Source: Neoechinorhynchus agilis
Lineage: Eukaryota > Acanthocephala
Direction: 5' to 3'
Assembly: GCA_051530055.1 (NCBI GenBank)
Contig: CM121341.1
Location: forward strand, 18,228,001-18,292,000
DNA length: 64,000 nucleotides
The position numbers were made by a program, and so were the translations under genes. Under the pieces are notes generated by a model. That model searched no databases. It was given only the letters and a program-made list of their open reading frames with translations, and was not told the origin of the DNA. Shown here one piece after another: positions 1 to 9,940 of this stretch; the stretch's first letter is position 1, and the number at the start of each line of letters is the position of its first letter.

Positions 1-900
1 TGGAATAGAATACGGTGGGGAAGGGAATTTTGGATTTCGAAAAACCGAGGGCCGAAATGAGGGAGATTGGGGTTGCGTTGCTCGTTGTGGGTCGTGGATT
101 AAAGGAGGAATCGTTACAAGATGCCGATATAGAAAGATTGATTATCCAAAAGAGAGAAGTCAGGGAGTGAATAGAAAATTTGTGTTGGGATGAGTGATTG
201 GCAATTATAGGAACGAGTTTTGAGTTGAGAATTGGTCTGGGTCAGCTGTATGGTATTTTTGTGTAGAGGTTGAGTGATTATTTACTTGTATTGGCAGGAA
301 AATGGTGTTTAATGTTGAAGGACTGGGAGATTGACCTTTATGGTTTTTTTGGGCGCCGGTGGGGTTGCACTTATTCAAATACGTTGGAGAATCGTTTAGT
401 CTTCGAGTTTTTGGGCTGTGTAAGATGTTCCGGGGCGTTGGGTAAAAGCGAAGGATTATACTGGGAAGATGAGGTCTGGGTTTAGTTTGGAGGGACGGTG
501 GAAAGAAGCGATGATGAGTTTTTATGCGGAAGGAGCTTGTATCGCTGGTTGAGAAAGAGATTGGCTACGAGTTGTGAATTAAATTTCACTTTGAGAAGAC
601 ATAGGCCCGGGTAACGGGATTTTTAGAGGGAATGCGCCTAACAGTTGATGGGGAGGAATAGTAGGGTGAATGTCGGGGAAAAGGAGTTGACCGTTACGAA
701 GAATTTGGTGGCGTGCATCAGCGGCGACAAGATCTGCAACAGGGGCTTCTGGCATACCAGCAATAAAGATGATGCGATTTATATCCTTGAGGGAAGAGTG
801 CACGACACGATGGGTAGAGTTCAGATCGGCGAGGGATGATGGGTGAGGGGAGGGAGGAGGCGTCACGTGACAGAAATGAATCGATGGGTTGATTGATTTT
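1..900 (-). mobile_element. Degraded retroelement-like stretch
   Basis: The plus strand is unusually purine- and G-rich, the same strand bias as the antisense jockey-like copy at 38.9-41 kb. The longest open stretch is on the minus strand (579-866, 95 codons, proline- and serine-rich) and matches no domain I know. Stops occur in every frame elsewhere. I infer decayed transposon sequence from composition alone; it could instead be ordinary noncoding DNA. Confidence 0.3.
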
Positions 901-1553
901 GATGGAGTTCCTCCTTTTGTTTTTTTCCTACTCGTTCAGATGTTTCGTCGAACTTTTGTTCGACCTTAGCCTTCTAAGTAGCTACTAAAAGTAAATCGCT
1001 TTAGTTTTTCCCATCGTTACCTTTTATCACAGTCACAATATCATACTCCTCCACAGTAATTTTAGAATCATAAAGTACTACAGGCTGAATATCGTCGAAA
1101 TATTCTCAGTCTTTAGAACACCATTCGTTTCCAACAAATCTTTATTCGAGTTTAGCATACTGATGGAATCTACCAAAACCTTATTCTCCTTTGTGGTCGC
1201 TTCACTATCCGATTTCAGTAAACCTATAGCCTGTTTCTTAGAATTCCACTTTGAAACCTTTGTCTGCCTCATTGAACCGTTAGCTTTTTTTCCCTTTGCA
1301 CTTTTTTGACTTCGAACAACTGCTCACTTTTAATATCTTCATTTTCGCACTAAATAGCCTCCGTTAATATATCCTTAACCGTGCTAATCACTACAATCAA
1401 TGAGCCCTTTAGAGTGAAATAATTGATAATTGATTTCTAACTTGATTTAGCGTGAATGTTAATTTTTTTATTATTGCGTCAAAGTATTTCACCACGTTTC
1501 AAACACTTAAACAACACTAATACCGAGATCAAAACGACAAACATAAACAAATC
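901..1553. other. Noncoding, no gene recognised
   Basis: AT-rich. A short minus-strand open stretch (1078-1272) is lysine/serine/asparagine-rich and could be a coiled-coil fragment, but it has no splice context or recognisable domain. I see nothing else. Confidence 0.4.
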
Positions 1554-1840
1554 AAGTATCTATGTGCGGCCTTTTTCACGGCTTATAATTTTTCTTGGGC
1601 ACACAACCCACCTATCTGGTTCAGGGAAGCGCATAAAATCAATTAATACATTGCTGAAGGGAGGAAGCTCACTGATGAGTCCCGCCTCCTGGAGGTATTT
1701 CAGAATCCGGAGGAATGTACAAACTCATAACCGTATAGTTAAGGGTATTAAGTGATTTTATGCGCTTCTTTGAACCAGATCGATGGGCTGTGTGCCCAAG
1801 GAACATTATCAGCCTTGAAAAAGACCGCACATAGATACTT
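1554..1840. mobile_element. Foldback (MITE-like) element with internal conserved module
   Basis: Two arms of about 88 bp are inverted copies of each other: 1554-1641 (containing GTGCGGCCTTTTTCACGG and GGTTCAGGGAAGCGCATAAA) and about 1752-1840. Between them lies a module (about 1651-1737) containing CTGATGAGTCCCGCCTCCTGG. That module recurs at 6.4, 45.0 and 52.8 kb. A related copy lacking the module is at 17.95 kb. No transposase is present, so it is a non-autonomous element. Confidence 0.7.
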
Positions 1841-4744
1841 AATAAAAAAGTTACCGGCTGGCCAGACTTCAAAAATAGAGTAAACAAATCAATAAACAGT
1901 GAAAGGGAATAGCGGACAGCCGCTTATTTCCACCTTGGCAGTTTTTGGAAAAATTACGAAACCCTTGAGTGGTTTTTGTGGTTTACGTGAATCGATTTTA
2001 AAAAGGGTATATTTACATATAAAAAGAACATTGTTGTCGTCCGTGCGTATTTCGTAGAAATGATCATGTAGATGCATCCTCAGTTTACTAGGGAATTTTT
2101 GCTTACAAAGAAATTATTCTATAACTACTGTCTTCGTCACCGTTGGTTCCAGGATTGTTCGGTTTCTTAAACCGCCAATTATGTGTGGCATTGCTAATTG
2201 CGTACTTGTTGATGTTATCTTGGGCAACTGTGAACAAGTCCAAATTACCATTTTGTAGCGGTAATCAATCGACTCGCTCGTTCGAAGTCGTAATCTATGT
2301 GACCACGGAGTCTCAGTTTCCTTTGTTGATCTTGGCCAACGGCACCTTTTCCTACTGCGATCAATAGATCGATCGTCCTTCCCGATCAGATCCTGCGGTA
2401 TTCCTATGTTAATAAGCTCACCAGACTTGTATTTCAAACTCAAACGCATATACAATCGTTGTTCATGGAGCTACGAATCCGCATGCAGTTGATTACGAGA
2501 AATTTACTTTTTAAAAGGTTTTAAGTGGAGCTCATGAAGTTTCACCTGAATAGTTTACTCGTTGATAAACACGCATGGAAAATTGTTTTTTATGTCTAAA
2601 AATTTGAAACATCGGGTTCTTAAAAGTTATATTTTAAAGCTTTGAATACTCTTAAAAAATGCAAACAATACGCTCTCAACTAAATGGTTCAAGATTAACT
2701 GATCATTCCTACTAACGGCATTTGGATTTTTTTTACTAAACCGTCAGAATATTACGAATTTTTTAGCATGATCAACATAAATAGTAAATCCAAAAGCACA
2801 TTTTAAAGTTACAATCTAGTTTTGGACTAACACGTTTAGAGATGGAAAACGATTTTTCATAAAAATAAGAAAAAATCAATTGAATCGAGAGATTTTCAAT
2901 ACACCTTAATTGACAAACTTAGATACACCCAAAGACCGCACCCCTGGCAGAACTGTGCTTGTTGGGATTTTGCAAGCCCTTCGCCGCTACGGTTGCAAGG
3001 CAGATATGGTAGGAATCGCGACCATTAGTAGGTCAGTTCAATGTCTTCATTCCTTGCTGTTCTTTTATGATGTTAAGCAATATAACAAATCAAGATACGG
3101 CTAGGGGACGGGGCATGAATCGAGAAATATGCAATGGGTACTTTCGGACCAATGAAGACAACTAAGAAGATAGTTTAAAACAAGAAGCACACTCAAAGTC
3201 CAACCCGAAGAACTGCTTTTGTAAGAAACCGCTCTTTAATTCAAGACCACATAGAAGAATACCCTGACGAATCCTCGAATTCAAAACGGCCACGATGATT
3301 TTGAAAACATTTAGAACTAAAAGAAAGCTCTACGGAGGAAGCCGTCACTTTTTAAGAATAGTGATCAACAGCTTATGTGAATAAACAATTGGCGTTTCGG
3401 GAAGAAACCTATATCGTAATGTCGGTAAATGCCGCTCTTACGGAGTAGATTAATAGTAACACTATATAAGAATGAGTAATTGTATACACTATCGGCGGAA
3501 ATGTCACAACACACTATTGCCCCACGGTTCGCATTAGAAAACTAAAATTGGGACATACCAGTCTGGAAGAATCGTATGTCTTAATAGTGCCTGAGCCGAA
3601 TTCTATTACGCACGTTGGGTTTATAGCTCATTACTTTTTAGAGGTTGATGTTTATGCTTTTCTTGTCCGTTTTGCTGGATTTCTTAGAGTTTAAACTGGT
3701 TGCGAAATTCATTTTGTCTGTCGTAATTGACAACGTAGTGTTTAGAGTTTTCTAAGTGCCGATTCATTAGGTCTAATGTCTATATTGCTACATCAAATAC
3801 ATTTCGGCGAATATCACCAAAAGGTTTAAATTTACTTGTCTCTTCGTAACTTGCGCTTTAGACGAAGCGAATGAAAAACTCTTGGTTTTCGAATTGTTGC
3901 AATGGTAATCCCGGATAAAATATATTTTATTAGATTGAAATATTTCGCCAGGAAGCCCCGCCGCGCCAGTCATTGTTAAAGTATTCAGAAATAATGTTAT
4001 ATAGCTTTTTCCGCAATGAAATTTCATCCGGGATTATCACAACCGCAATTCAAACTCTATCATCACGAACGATTTTCTCTCGATGATCTATCGGTTTTCT
4101 TTGCAAAATAACATTTTTTACGTTTCAATGTAAATGTCAAAAATAATCGCAAGCAAACAATTCCGTGTATCAAAACTTCTTATCTATATCTTGCTTCAAT
4201 TAATTACATTGCTAATGTATTGCTTTTTGGCAGCACGAAAGTGTTCGTTTTCCTTTTTTTCTTACTTTAGTTTAAAACGAGCTATCTGCGTCTATTTTTA
4301 CTTATAACCTGTGATGTTCTCAATCGGTGCTTTTCCGCACTTCCGGTCACGCCACACTTATCTGGAATCTCTCCTTGTGTTGAAGGAGTCGCTATTATTT
4401 GAAGCCGAATTGATTTTTAATCTCAAATTTAAGTTTCACGCCTATGGACAAGAACTATTTGCGTTAAGAAATACGAATTCTAAAAGTTCATTTTTGTGTT
4501 CAATATTCCTGTTCATAAATAAACGCGATATTTATAAGACTTTTTGTTTATCGGCTGCAAAAACCTGTGTTTAAACAACAATAACCAGTTTAAAAGAGAA
4601 TGCATTCTATTTTTCCTATTTTACAATGTTTGTTTTGCCTAGAACTTTTGCAATATGATACTTTTTTCATAAATTATCGGCTTTAGATTTTATCGTTGCT
4701 GTCTATACAACTAATCCGTCGTTATTCAGAACCGCTTACCACCG
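1841..4744. other. Intergenic, AT-rich, no gene supported
   Basis: Only short uncorrelated open frames are present (for example 2114-2455 minus and 2143-2367 plus, which overlap each other antisense). None shows a domain or paired splice sites. About 3905-3990 carries a copy of a dispersed motif containing GAAATATTTCG next to TTTTATTAGATTG, shared with 27.3 kb, which suggests a small MITE. Confidence 0.4.
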
Positions 4745-6180
4745 ATGTTCGCTAGCCAACACAATTCGTATTCGAATGCATCGTTCAGCTGCTTTAACGA
4801 CCATTTTGGAGATGAGGACGTTGCTCCGTATCGGGAACGAACAGACGAATTTGGATCAATCGCTAGGCTGATTAAGAACAAAATGGTTTATATTATTTAA
4901 CCCAAAATAAAGTTCTTGTTATACCTTTTTATCATTAATAGATAACAGGATCAGCAGTTGTCTCTGTTAAAGAGGAACGTGAAATCTCCGGACATAGTCA
5001 ATTCGGTCTTGCAACCAAGCAATTAAACAACGATATGCGGAGAACTCGACTTAAGCTTCAAAAACTTGATATGTGTTAGTATACCTTCGCTTTTTCTCGC
5101 CTGGTTCATATAATACTTTTTATAGTATGCAAAAGCTCGTCGCTTTTCGACGATAAATCTAAAGAAATCGATTCTCTTGTATGTATTCTCAAACAGGACA
5201 CTGCAAACCTAAATCAGCAAATAGGTCAACTTGGAAATCATGTAGTGAGTTCTAAACTTTAACAATTATTTATCGCCAAATGTAAACTTATTTGCTTAGT
5301 CGCATAAGTCTACATTGTGGCCAAATAAAGCTGTTCAAGCTTATTATCAGTCAATTGTAGTTGCCCTGCAGGTTTGTCTATTTTGAACTTATCAAAATAT
5401 GTAGTCACACAAACAACGCTGTCTTACTATATTTTGGATTGTTTTGACAATATATAAAGATTTTTAATAACGTTTCTCCGTTCAATCTCAGCAATCCTTC
5501 GTGTCTAGTCTCAATTAGCTGAAGTATCGATTATATTTAAGACTACATTGGAATATCGTTCAGAGGTAAGTATATACTCGTGATTTTTTATCTTTCTTCA
5601 TCTTATTGTTGAAGCGTATTCGGCAGACTGCCAATAGTCTAGAACAAATCCACAATCAGAATGTCCACCGGAGAACAATTCCTCCATTGCAGCGTATGCT
5701 TACTGGTTCCTTACTTGCCTCAACTTAAATTTTTTTATAGCTGATTCGATTTTGATGAGAGATGAAAACGTCCATATAGAAATGGGCAACGGTGACCTTA
5801 CAATAGGTCGAAACCAACAGCTACAGCAACAAATTGCGCCTAATATGCAGACTGAAATATTAACGGATAGAGTTGACGAAATGAGGGAAATCGAGCAGAC
5901 AATAATCGACTTGGGTCAAGTGTTTCAGCAATTGGCAGTGATGGTTAAAGAACAAGACGAACTTGTTCAAAGGTTCGTTTACTATGCGTATTTAAACCCA
6001 TGTCTCTAATTTTTCTTAAGAATTGACGATTCAATCGAACACGTCAACTTAAACATCGATGCAGCACATGCACAATTGAGACGGTATTGGCACTCGATTT
6101 CGTCTAATCGGTGGCTCCTTGTGAAGCTTTTTATTATTCTCATCCTGTTCATTGTCCTGTTTGTTGTTTTCCTTGTATGA
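4745..6180 (+). CDS. STX5: Syntaxin-5 (Golgi Qa-SNARE)
   Basis: This is a Qa-SNARE of ER-Golgi and intra-Golgi fusion. I read eight exons with canonical GT-AG introns of about 47-137 nt: 4745-4885, 4942-5074, 5126-5244, 5300-5371, 5509-5565, 5615-5693, 5741-5972 and 6021-6180, giving about 330 aa. The N-terminal part has the STX5 block SLFDDKSKEIDSL. Then come a Q-rich linker and a SNARE helix with the family signature IIDLGQVFQQLAVMVKEQD. The last exon has SSNRWLLVKLF followed by a C-terminal membrane anchor and a stop. All phases close without adjustment. Motif order and the SNRWL-anchor match syntaxin-5 rather than syntaxins 7 or 12. The start is the only ATG in frame with exon 1. Confidence 0.93.
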
Positions 6181-6279
6181 ACAAAATGAACAGTCGATTA
6201 CACTTGAAAATTCAGCATTTGAAAAAAGCGATTGATGAGCTTTACGAGGTCGGGTCATTCCATTAAGCAAATTTCTTTA

Positions 6280-6505
6280 TTTCATATGAATTATTCTAGC
6301 ACTTTCGGCGATCGAATTTTATGTATTACATCAGAGAAGTGATATAACCACATAGTCTCTAGTCTCTAATGCACGCAGATACCTCCAGGAAGCGGGACTC
6401 ATCAGTGAGCTTCCTCCCTTCAACGGTATTTCGTCCCCTTTGGTTGTGAGTGTCATCGGCGACCGTGGATTCGAACCCTTTGACGCCGACGAAATCGGTT
6501 TGCTC
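6280..6505 (-). repeat. SINE-like module copy with B-box-like sequence
   Basis: On the minus strand this reads GGTTCGAATCC, a close match to a Pol III B box, then GGGGACGAAATACCG, then AGCTCACTGATGAGTCCCGC. The order and sequence are shared with the copies at 45.0 and 52.8 kb. It begins next to a TTATGTATTACATCAGAGAAGTG sequence shared with the foldback arms. It could be a tRNA-derived SINE head carried inside a foldback element; no full tRNA fold is visible. Confidence 0.5.
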
Positions 6506-6509
6506 AACC

Positions 6510-6780
6510 GCATGTTTTATCGTTTATTAGATTGTCAGCTGATTTTCTCGAACGCATGTATGTTATATATTTCTTTTTTAATTTTTATATGAATTATTTT
6601 AGCACTTTCGGCGGTCGAATTTTATGTTCTGTTCATCAGAGTTTATGTGATCATATCACTTCTCTGATGTAAAGCATAAAGTTCGACCGCCGAAGGTGCT
6701 ATAATTCATATAAAAATTTAAAAAAGAAATATATACATGCGTTCGAGAAAATCAGCTGACAATCCAACAAACGATCAAGC
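6510..6780. mobile_element. Foldback element, about 120-bp inverted arms
   Basis: The left arm (about 6516-6637, containing TTGTCAGCTGATTTTCTCGAACG and GCACTTTCGGCGGTCGAA) is repeated inverted at about 6655-6777 with few differences, leaving almost no spacer. No ORF is present. It is a MITE-like hairpin adjacent to the module at 6.3-6.5 kb. Confidence 0.75.
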
Positions 6781-7164
6781 AGATTGCATTTGCATTTTTA
6801 GTTCTTCCTCGGTATCTTGCTTGATTCGGTTTGCAATCTTAAAATATTATGACATTTTTCCAAATCTAAAACTCCAGTAATCCCCAGGTATTTAACTTGA
6901 ATGGTCGCGTAACAATAGTTTAATTCGTTTTAAACTTTAAATTGTCCACAGGGTATGTGCATCACAGTTTCGGTGAGAAATTTAAAAATAATTTTGTGAA
7001 AATCCTGTTCCCATATACAACATTTCTTTTACACACGCGATTTGCCAAGTACTTTTGTTCACGCTGTGATTGAATAACTCTTTTATCTGCGATTTTGATT
7101 CGATTGTCAAATTTCTGGAAGCCCTTTGCTTTTAGAGCTTTGACACCGTCTCAAACTTTTTCAG
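6781..7164. other. Upstream region of SNRNP27
   Basis: AT-rich noncoding sequence. It presumably holds the promoter and 5' UTR of the following gene; the TTTTTCAG directly before the ATG could be a splice or trans-splice acceptor. No other signal is clear. Confidence 0.35.
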
Positions 7165-7683
7165 ATGCCCGATCGTCGGTCTAGGCATCACCATAGCCAT
7201 CGAAGTCGTCACTACGAAGATCTCGACAGACCGCCATCCACTCCTCCGAGACGCCGGGGACGATCACATCGTCGATATCGTTCACCGTCTTCATCAGCTG
7301 ACAGGTCTCTCGATCGCCATCGAACAAAAAGGCGATATCCATCCCGAACACCGTCTCCGCCACCCCAAAGCCGCAGGCGGTCTCGGAATCGTTCTTCACG
7401 CAAGGAAGTGTTTGAAATAAAAACTGATGGGTATAGAGAAAAGAATGCGCAAGAAATTGACTACGTACCCAAGATCTTTGATCCAAGTGAGTTTGAGGGG
7501 AAAACAAAGGAAGAAGTCGATATGCTTAAGACCCTTGGATTCAGTGAATTTTCAACGAGTAAGAACAAAAGGACTGAAGGAGCTTGCAATGCTTGGGGTG
7601 CTAATGTACAAACAAAGAGGCGGTATAGGCAGTATATGAACAGGCGAGGAGGCTTCAACAGACCACTGGATCCGATTGCGTAA
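7165..7683 (+). CDS. SNRNP27: U4/U6.U5 tri-snRNP 27 kDa protein
   Basis: A single-exon ORF of 172 aa. Residues 1-85 form an Arg/Ser/His-rich RS domain. The C-terminal 60 residues carry the SNRNP27 domain, including MLKTLGFSEFSTSKNK and the near-invariant tail KRRYRQYMNRRGGFNRPLD. This family sits in the spliceosomal tri-snRNP and contacts the U6 ACAGAGA region during 5' splice-site transfer. Length is close to the human protein (about 155 aa). The ATG follows TTTTTCAG directly, so a 5' UTR intron or trans-splicing is possible. Confidence 0.95.
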   Translation: MPDRRSRHHHSHRSRHYEDLDRPPSTPPRRRGRSHRRYRSPSSSADRSLDRHRTKRRYPSRTPSPPPQSRRRSRNRSSRKEVFEIKTDGYREKNAQEIDYVPKIFDPSEFEGKTKEEVDMLKTLGFSEFSTSKNKRTEGACNAWGANVQTKRRYRQYMNRRGGFNRPLDPIA

Positions 7684-8188
7684 CCTACCGGAATATATTG
7701 GGTCCTTTAAGTATGAATACGACCAATGGTAGTTTTAGCTATTAAAAACCGAATGAAAGGTTTGTAGCAGACGCGTTATGAATTAGTCATCTCAATGATT
7801 ACAGGCTAAGTATTTTTGAGGTGGTTGAGCTTAATGTGAGTTTTTTAACATTGTTTCAATTTAGAAAGACTCAAATTTAAAACCAAGAGAGGTTAGTCTG
7901 CCTATTGATTTTATTCCGTGACGATTAATTGAGATTCCATATCATTACAATTCTTCGATGATCGAAAAATTCAATTGGTCGTACTTTATTTAGCAGCAAA
8001 ATAATCTAGTATTAATGTTTGATTCGAATTGACATTTTTGACTGGTTTTTAAAGTGTGCGATCATTTTGTATCCTAACATTTTAAAGATTCTCCGCTTGA
8101 ACACTCACAATGAGAATTTTTACTCCTTACATCTTTAAACAAACAGGTTATATTTTCTCAGTGGGATCCAGACCCGCGCACGCTTAGG
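7684..8188. other. Intergenic between convergent genes
   Basis: AT-rich 3' flanks of SNRNP27 (+) and the MYST gene (-). I see no ORF or repeat worth naming. Confidence 0.4.
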
Positions 8189-9940
8189 TCAATGATCCCT
8201 CATTTTCTCAATATCGTTGAACGGCACCCAACTGACTAAAGACTCGTCTAAAACGACTTTAGGAGCCAAGGTTGAGATGAGTTGATTGATAAGCTTGTTA
8301 TCAAGCATCGCATGGTGGCGCTTGTTGACACTTTTAATCAAATGCATTTCCTGTAACAATCCAATCAGATCCGACTCGCTGATTCCAGTTCTGTTCGAAA
8401 GCTGAGTGAGATCTCCTCGATTAGGTTGACCTGTGAGTTTCTTCATTTCAAGCGCAATCTGATACAGCCAATGGCTACGATACGTTGGCTCTCCGATATC
8501 GCTTAAGGCCGACAATTCTTAGAATGACTGCCATAATGGGAAATTCGTAGCTCCCTATTAGGTTTGTACTTTGTTCTTTGAACTAGCAAGCATGGTTGAA
8601 AACCCGGGTTCAATTTAATGTTTAAGTTCTGAAAGTACAACGAAAGACAATTGTTGAAACCCAAAAGAAGTGTTCCTCGAATTTTTATACAATCCAAGAG
8701 GATCGATATTGTGGAGTTAGAGGACGAGGAACGATTGAAAAAGGGTGAATCCGCACCGAAATCAGGTATTCTGCTCTTTAACATTAAATTCATTTGTTGT
8801 ATTTAGGAGCCACTGTGGAACGCGACATTTTGTTGGAATTTATGGAAAATATGTGAGCGATTAGATTTCTTTTAAGTCTTTGATGAACAAAGCTGGTATT
8901 ATCTACCGTAAACAATTTTCTGTTGCACACAGAATCCGCAATGTCATTCAAATCTGAGCCTAAAAAGTCAGTGCAACTAGTACCAAAACCCGATGACGTG
9001 CCAAGAATTATCTTAAAGGTCTTTCTGGTGTTCCTGGAGTTCCCTCCCGTTTGCTTAATTCATAACTTAATTGAATCAGAAGTCTCCCGTATCCTTTGCG
9101 TTGGAACATCGGCAACACCAGAATACACGAGAGATTACACTTCTCAGCTGATCGACGTTCTTTGCTAAAGTAGCCCGCTAAAGTGGCACCGTGCTTGTTG
9201 ACAACACAAAGAACATAAAAAATGAACGGTTCAACGTCGAAATACAATGTCTTATGGTCGAGGAAGACTTTTGCGAGGAGACAAAGACACTGGCAATACA
9301 TCTTATCGGTACCAGCTCCAAAGACCTCATAAATTGACAATTCCCCTTTCCTATAGATTTCTGTCCCTGGTGGCTCACGGACTTTGCATCTTACCATATG
9401 ATCTGCCAGTTCATATCCACTTACGTAATAAAGGAGACAATATGGACAATGATACACTCTGCGATGATTTGCGTACGGTGGAGGATACGGACTATTGTAC
9501 CAAGCACGTATTTTATAATTTCCTAAGTTTACATAATCGAGGTACCGAACAGCGTTCTTTTCCATAAACGCTCTCTCGACAGGATCACTAAAGGAGAAGC
9601 GTGAAAGAGTAGTATGTGGAGTATTACTCACATGAGTTACTCACATCGCATCTGGCTCAATCAACCTAGCAACGACCGCTGATCGTTTCCTGGTCAAACA
9701 CCCGTTGCCTTTGAGCTTTTCAACGCTGATCTCCGTTTCCAAATTGAAGCGGGTGGATGGAAGCCATTCGTCCCATCGTTTGTTTTCGCCGTTGTACGTT
9801 ACAAAGTATTCCATTTCGTCTGGATTATCGATTGATGGACGCTCAGCTAGGATTTTCGCTCTGTCCCACACGTCGCCGCGTTTGAGCACCTCATAACTGG
9901 CTCCGATTTCCAATTTACGTGAAACGTCTGACTCGGACAT
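8189..9940 (-). CDS. MYST-family histone acetyltransferase, interrupted
   Basis: The gene reads on the minus strand. Exon 1 (9940-9645) has a chromo-barrel/Tudor-knot domain (motif VTYNGENKRWDEWLP). A GT-AG intron leads to exon 2 (9587 to about 9013), with the MYST C2HC finger (CPYC...HMVRC), NYKIRAWY, CLLAKVFLDHKTLYFDVEPF, the catalytic-cysteine strand NLSCILVLP, the acetyl-CoA loop QRKGYGRLL and the glutamate in GTPERPL. The C-terminal winged-helix part resumes at 8506 (LSDIGEPTYRSHW) and ends at 8189. Between the two lies the TTAA-flanked block 8507-9012, with no canonical minus-strand splice sites at its ends. The family acetylates histone H4 (Tip60/MOF). GTPERPLSDIG is closest to Tip60, but the exact paralogue is uncertain. 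Whether this copy is functional depends on how the block is handled. Confidence 0.9.
8507..9012. mobile_element. TTAA-flanked insertion in the MYST gene
   Basis: The 506-bp block is bounded by TTAA at 8503-8506 and 9013-9016. Removing it with one TTAA restores AGA CCT TTA AGC GAT ATC, the conserved Arg-Pro-Leu-Ser-Asp-Ile of MYST enzymes. Both inner ends carry AATTCTT a few bases from the TTAA, but I see no long terminal inverted repeat. TTAA duplication is typical of piggyBac-type insertion. The alternative is a non-canonical intron (AAG/AT...AAG/C). Confidence 0.6.
8636..9018 (+). CDS. Possible plus-strand exons inside the insertion
   Basis: Within the TTAA block the plus strand reads like spliced coding sequence. 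An open stretch (about 8636-8766, containing IDIVELEDEERLKKGES) ends at a GT donor (CAG/GTATTC). After TTGTATTTAG, a second stretch reads GATVERDILLEFMEN and ends at ATAT/GTGAGC. After CACACAG, a third has SEPKKSVQLVPKPDD. I recognise no family. It may be a gene fragment captured by the inserted element, or chance. It runs into the antisense of the MYST exon on the right, so it cannot be a complete gene. Confidence 0.3.

Noticed and set aside
6440-6505. tRNA gene
   Set aside because: GGTTCGAATCC looks like a T-arm, but there is no acceptor stem, D-arm or anticodon arm that closes.
7181-7507. Minus-strand ORF across SNRNP27
   Set aside because: Antisense shadow of the Arg/Ser-rich coding sequence.
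9247-9567. Plus-strand ORF of 106 codons in the MYST gene
   Set aside because: Antisense of the MYST catalytic exon; no domain of its own.
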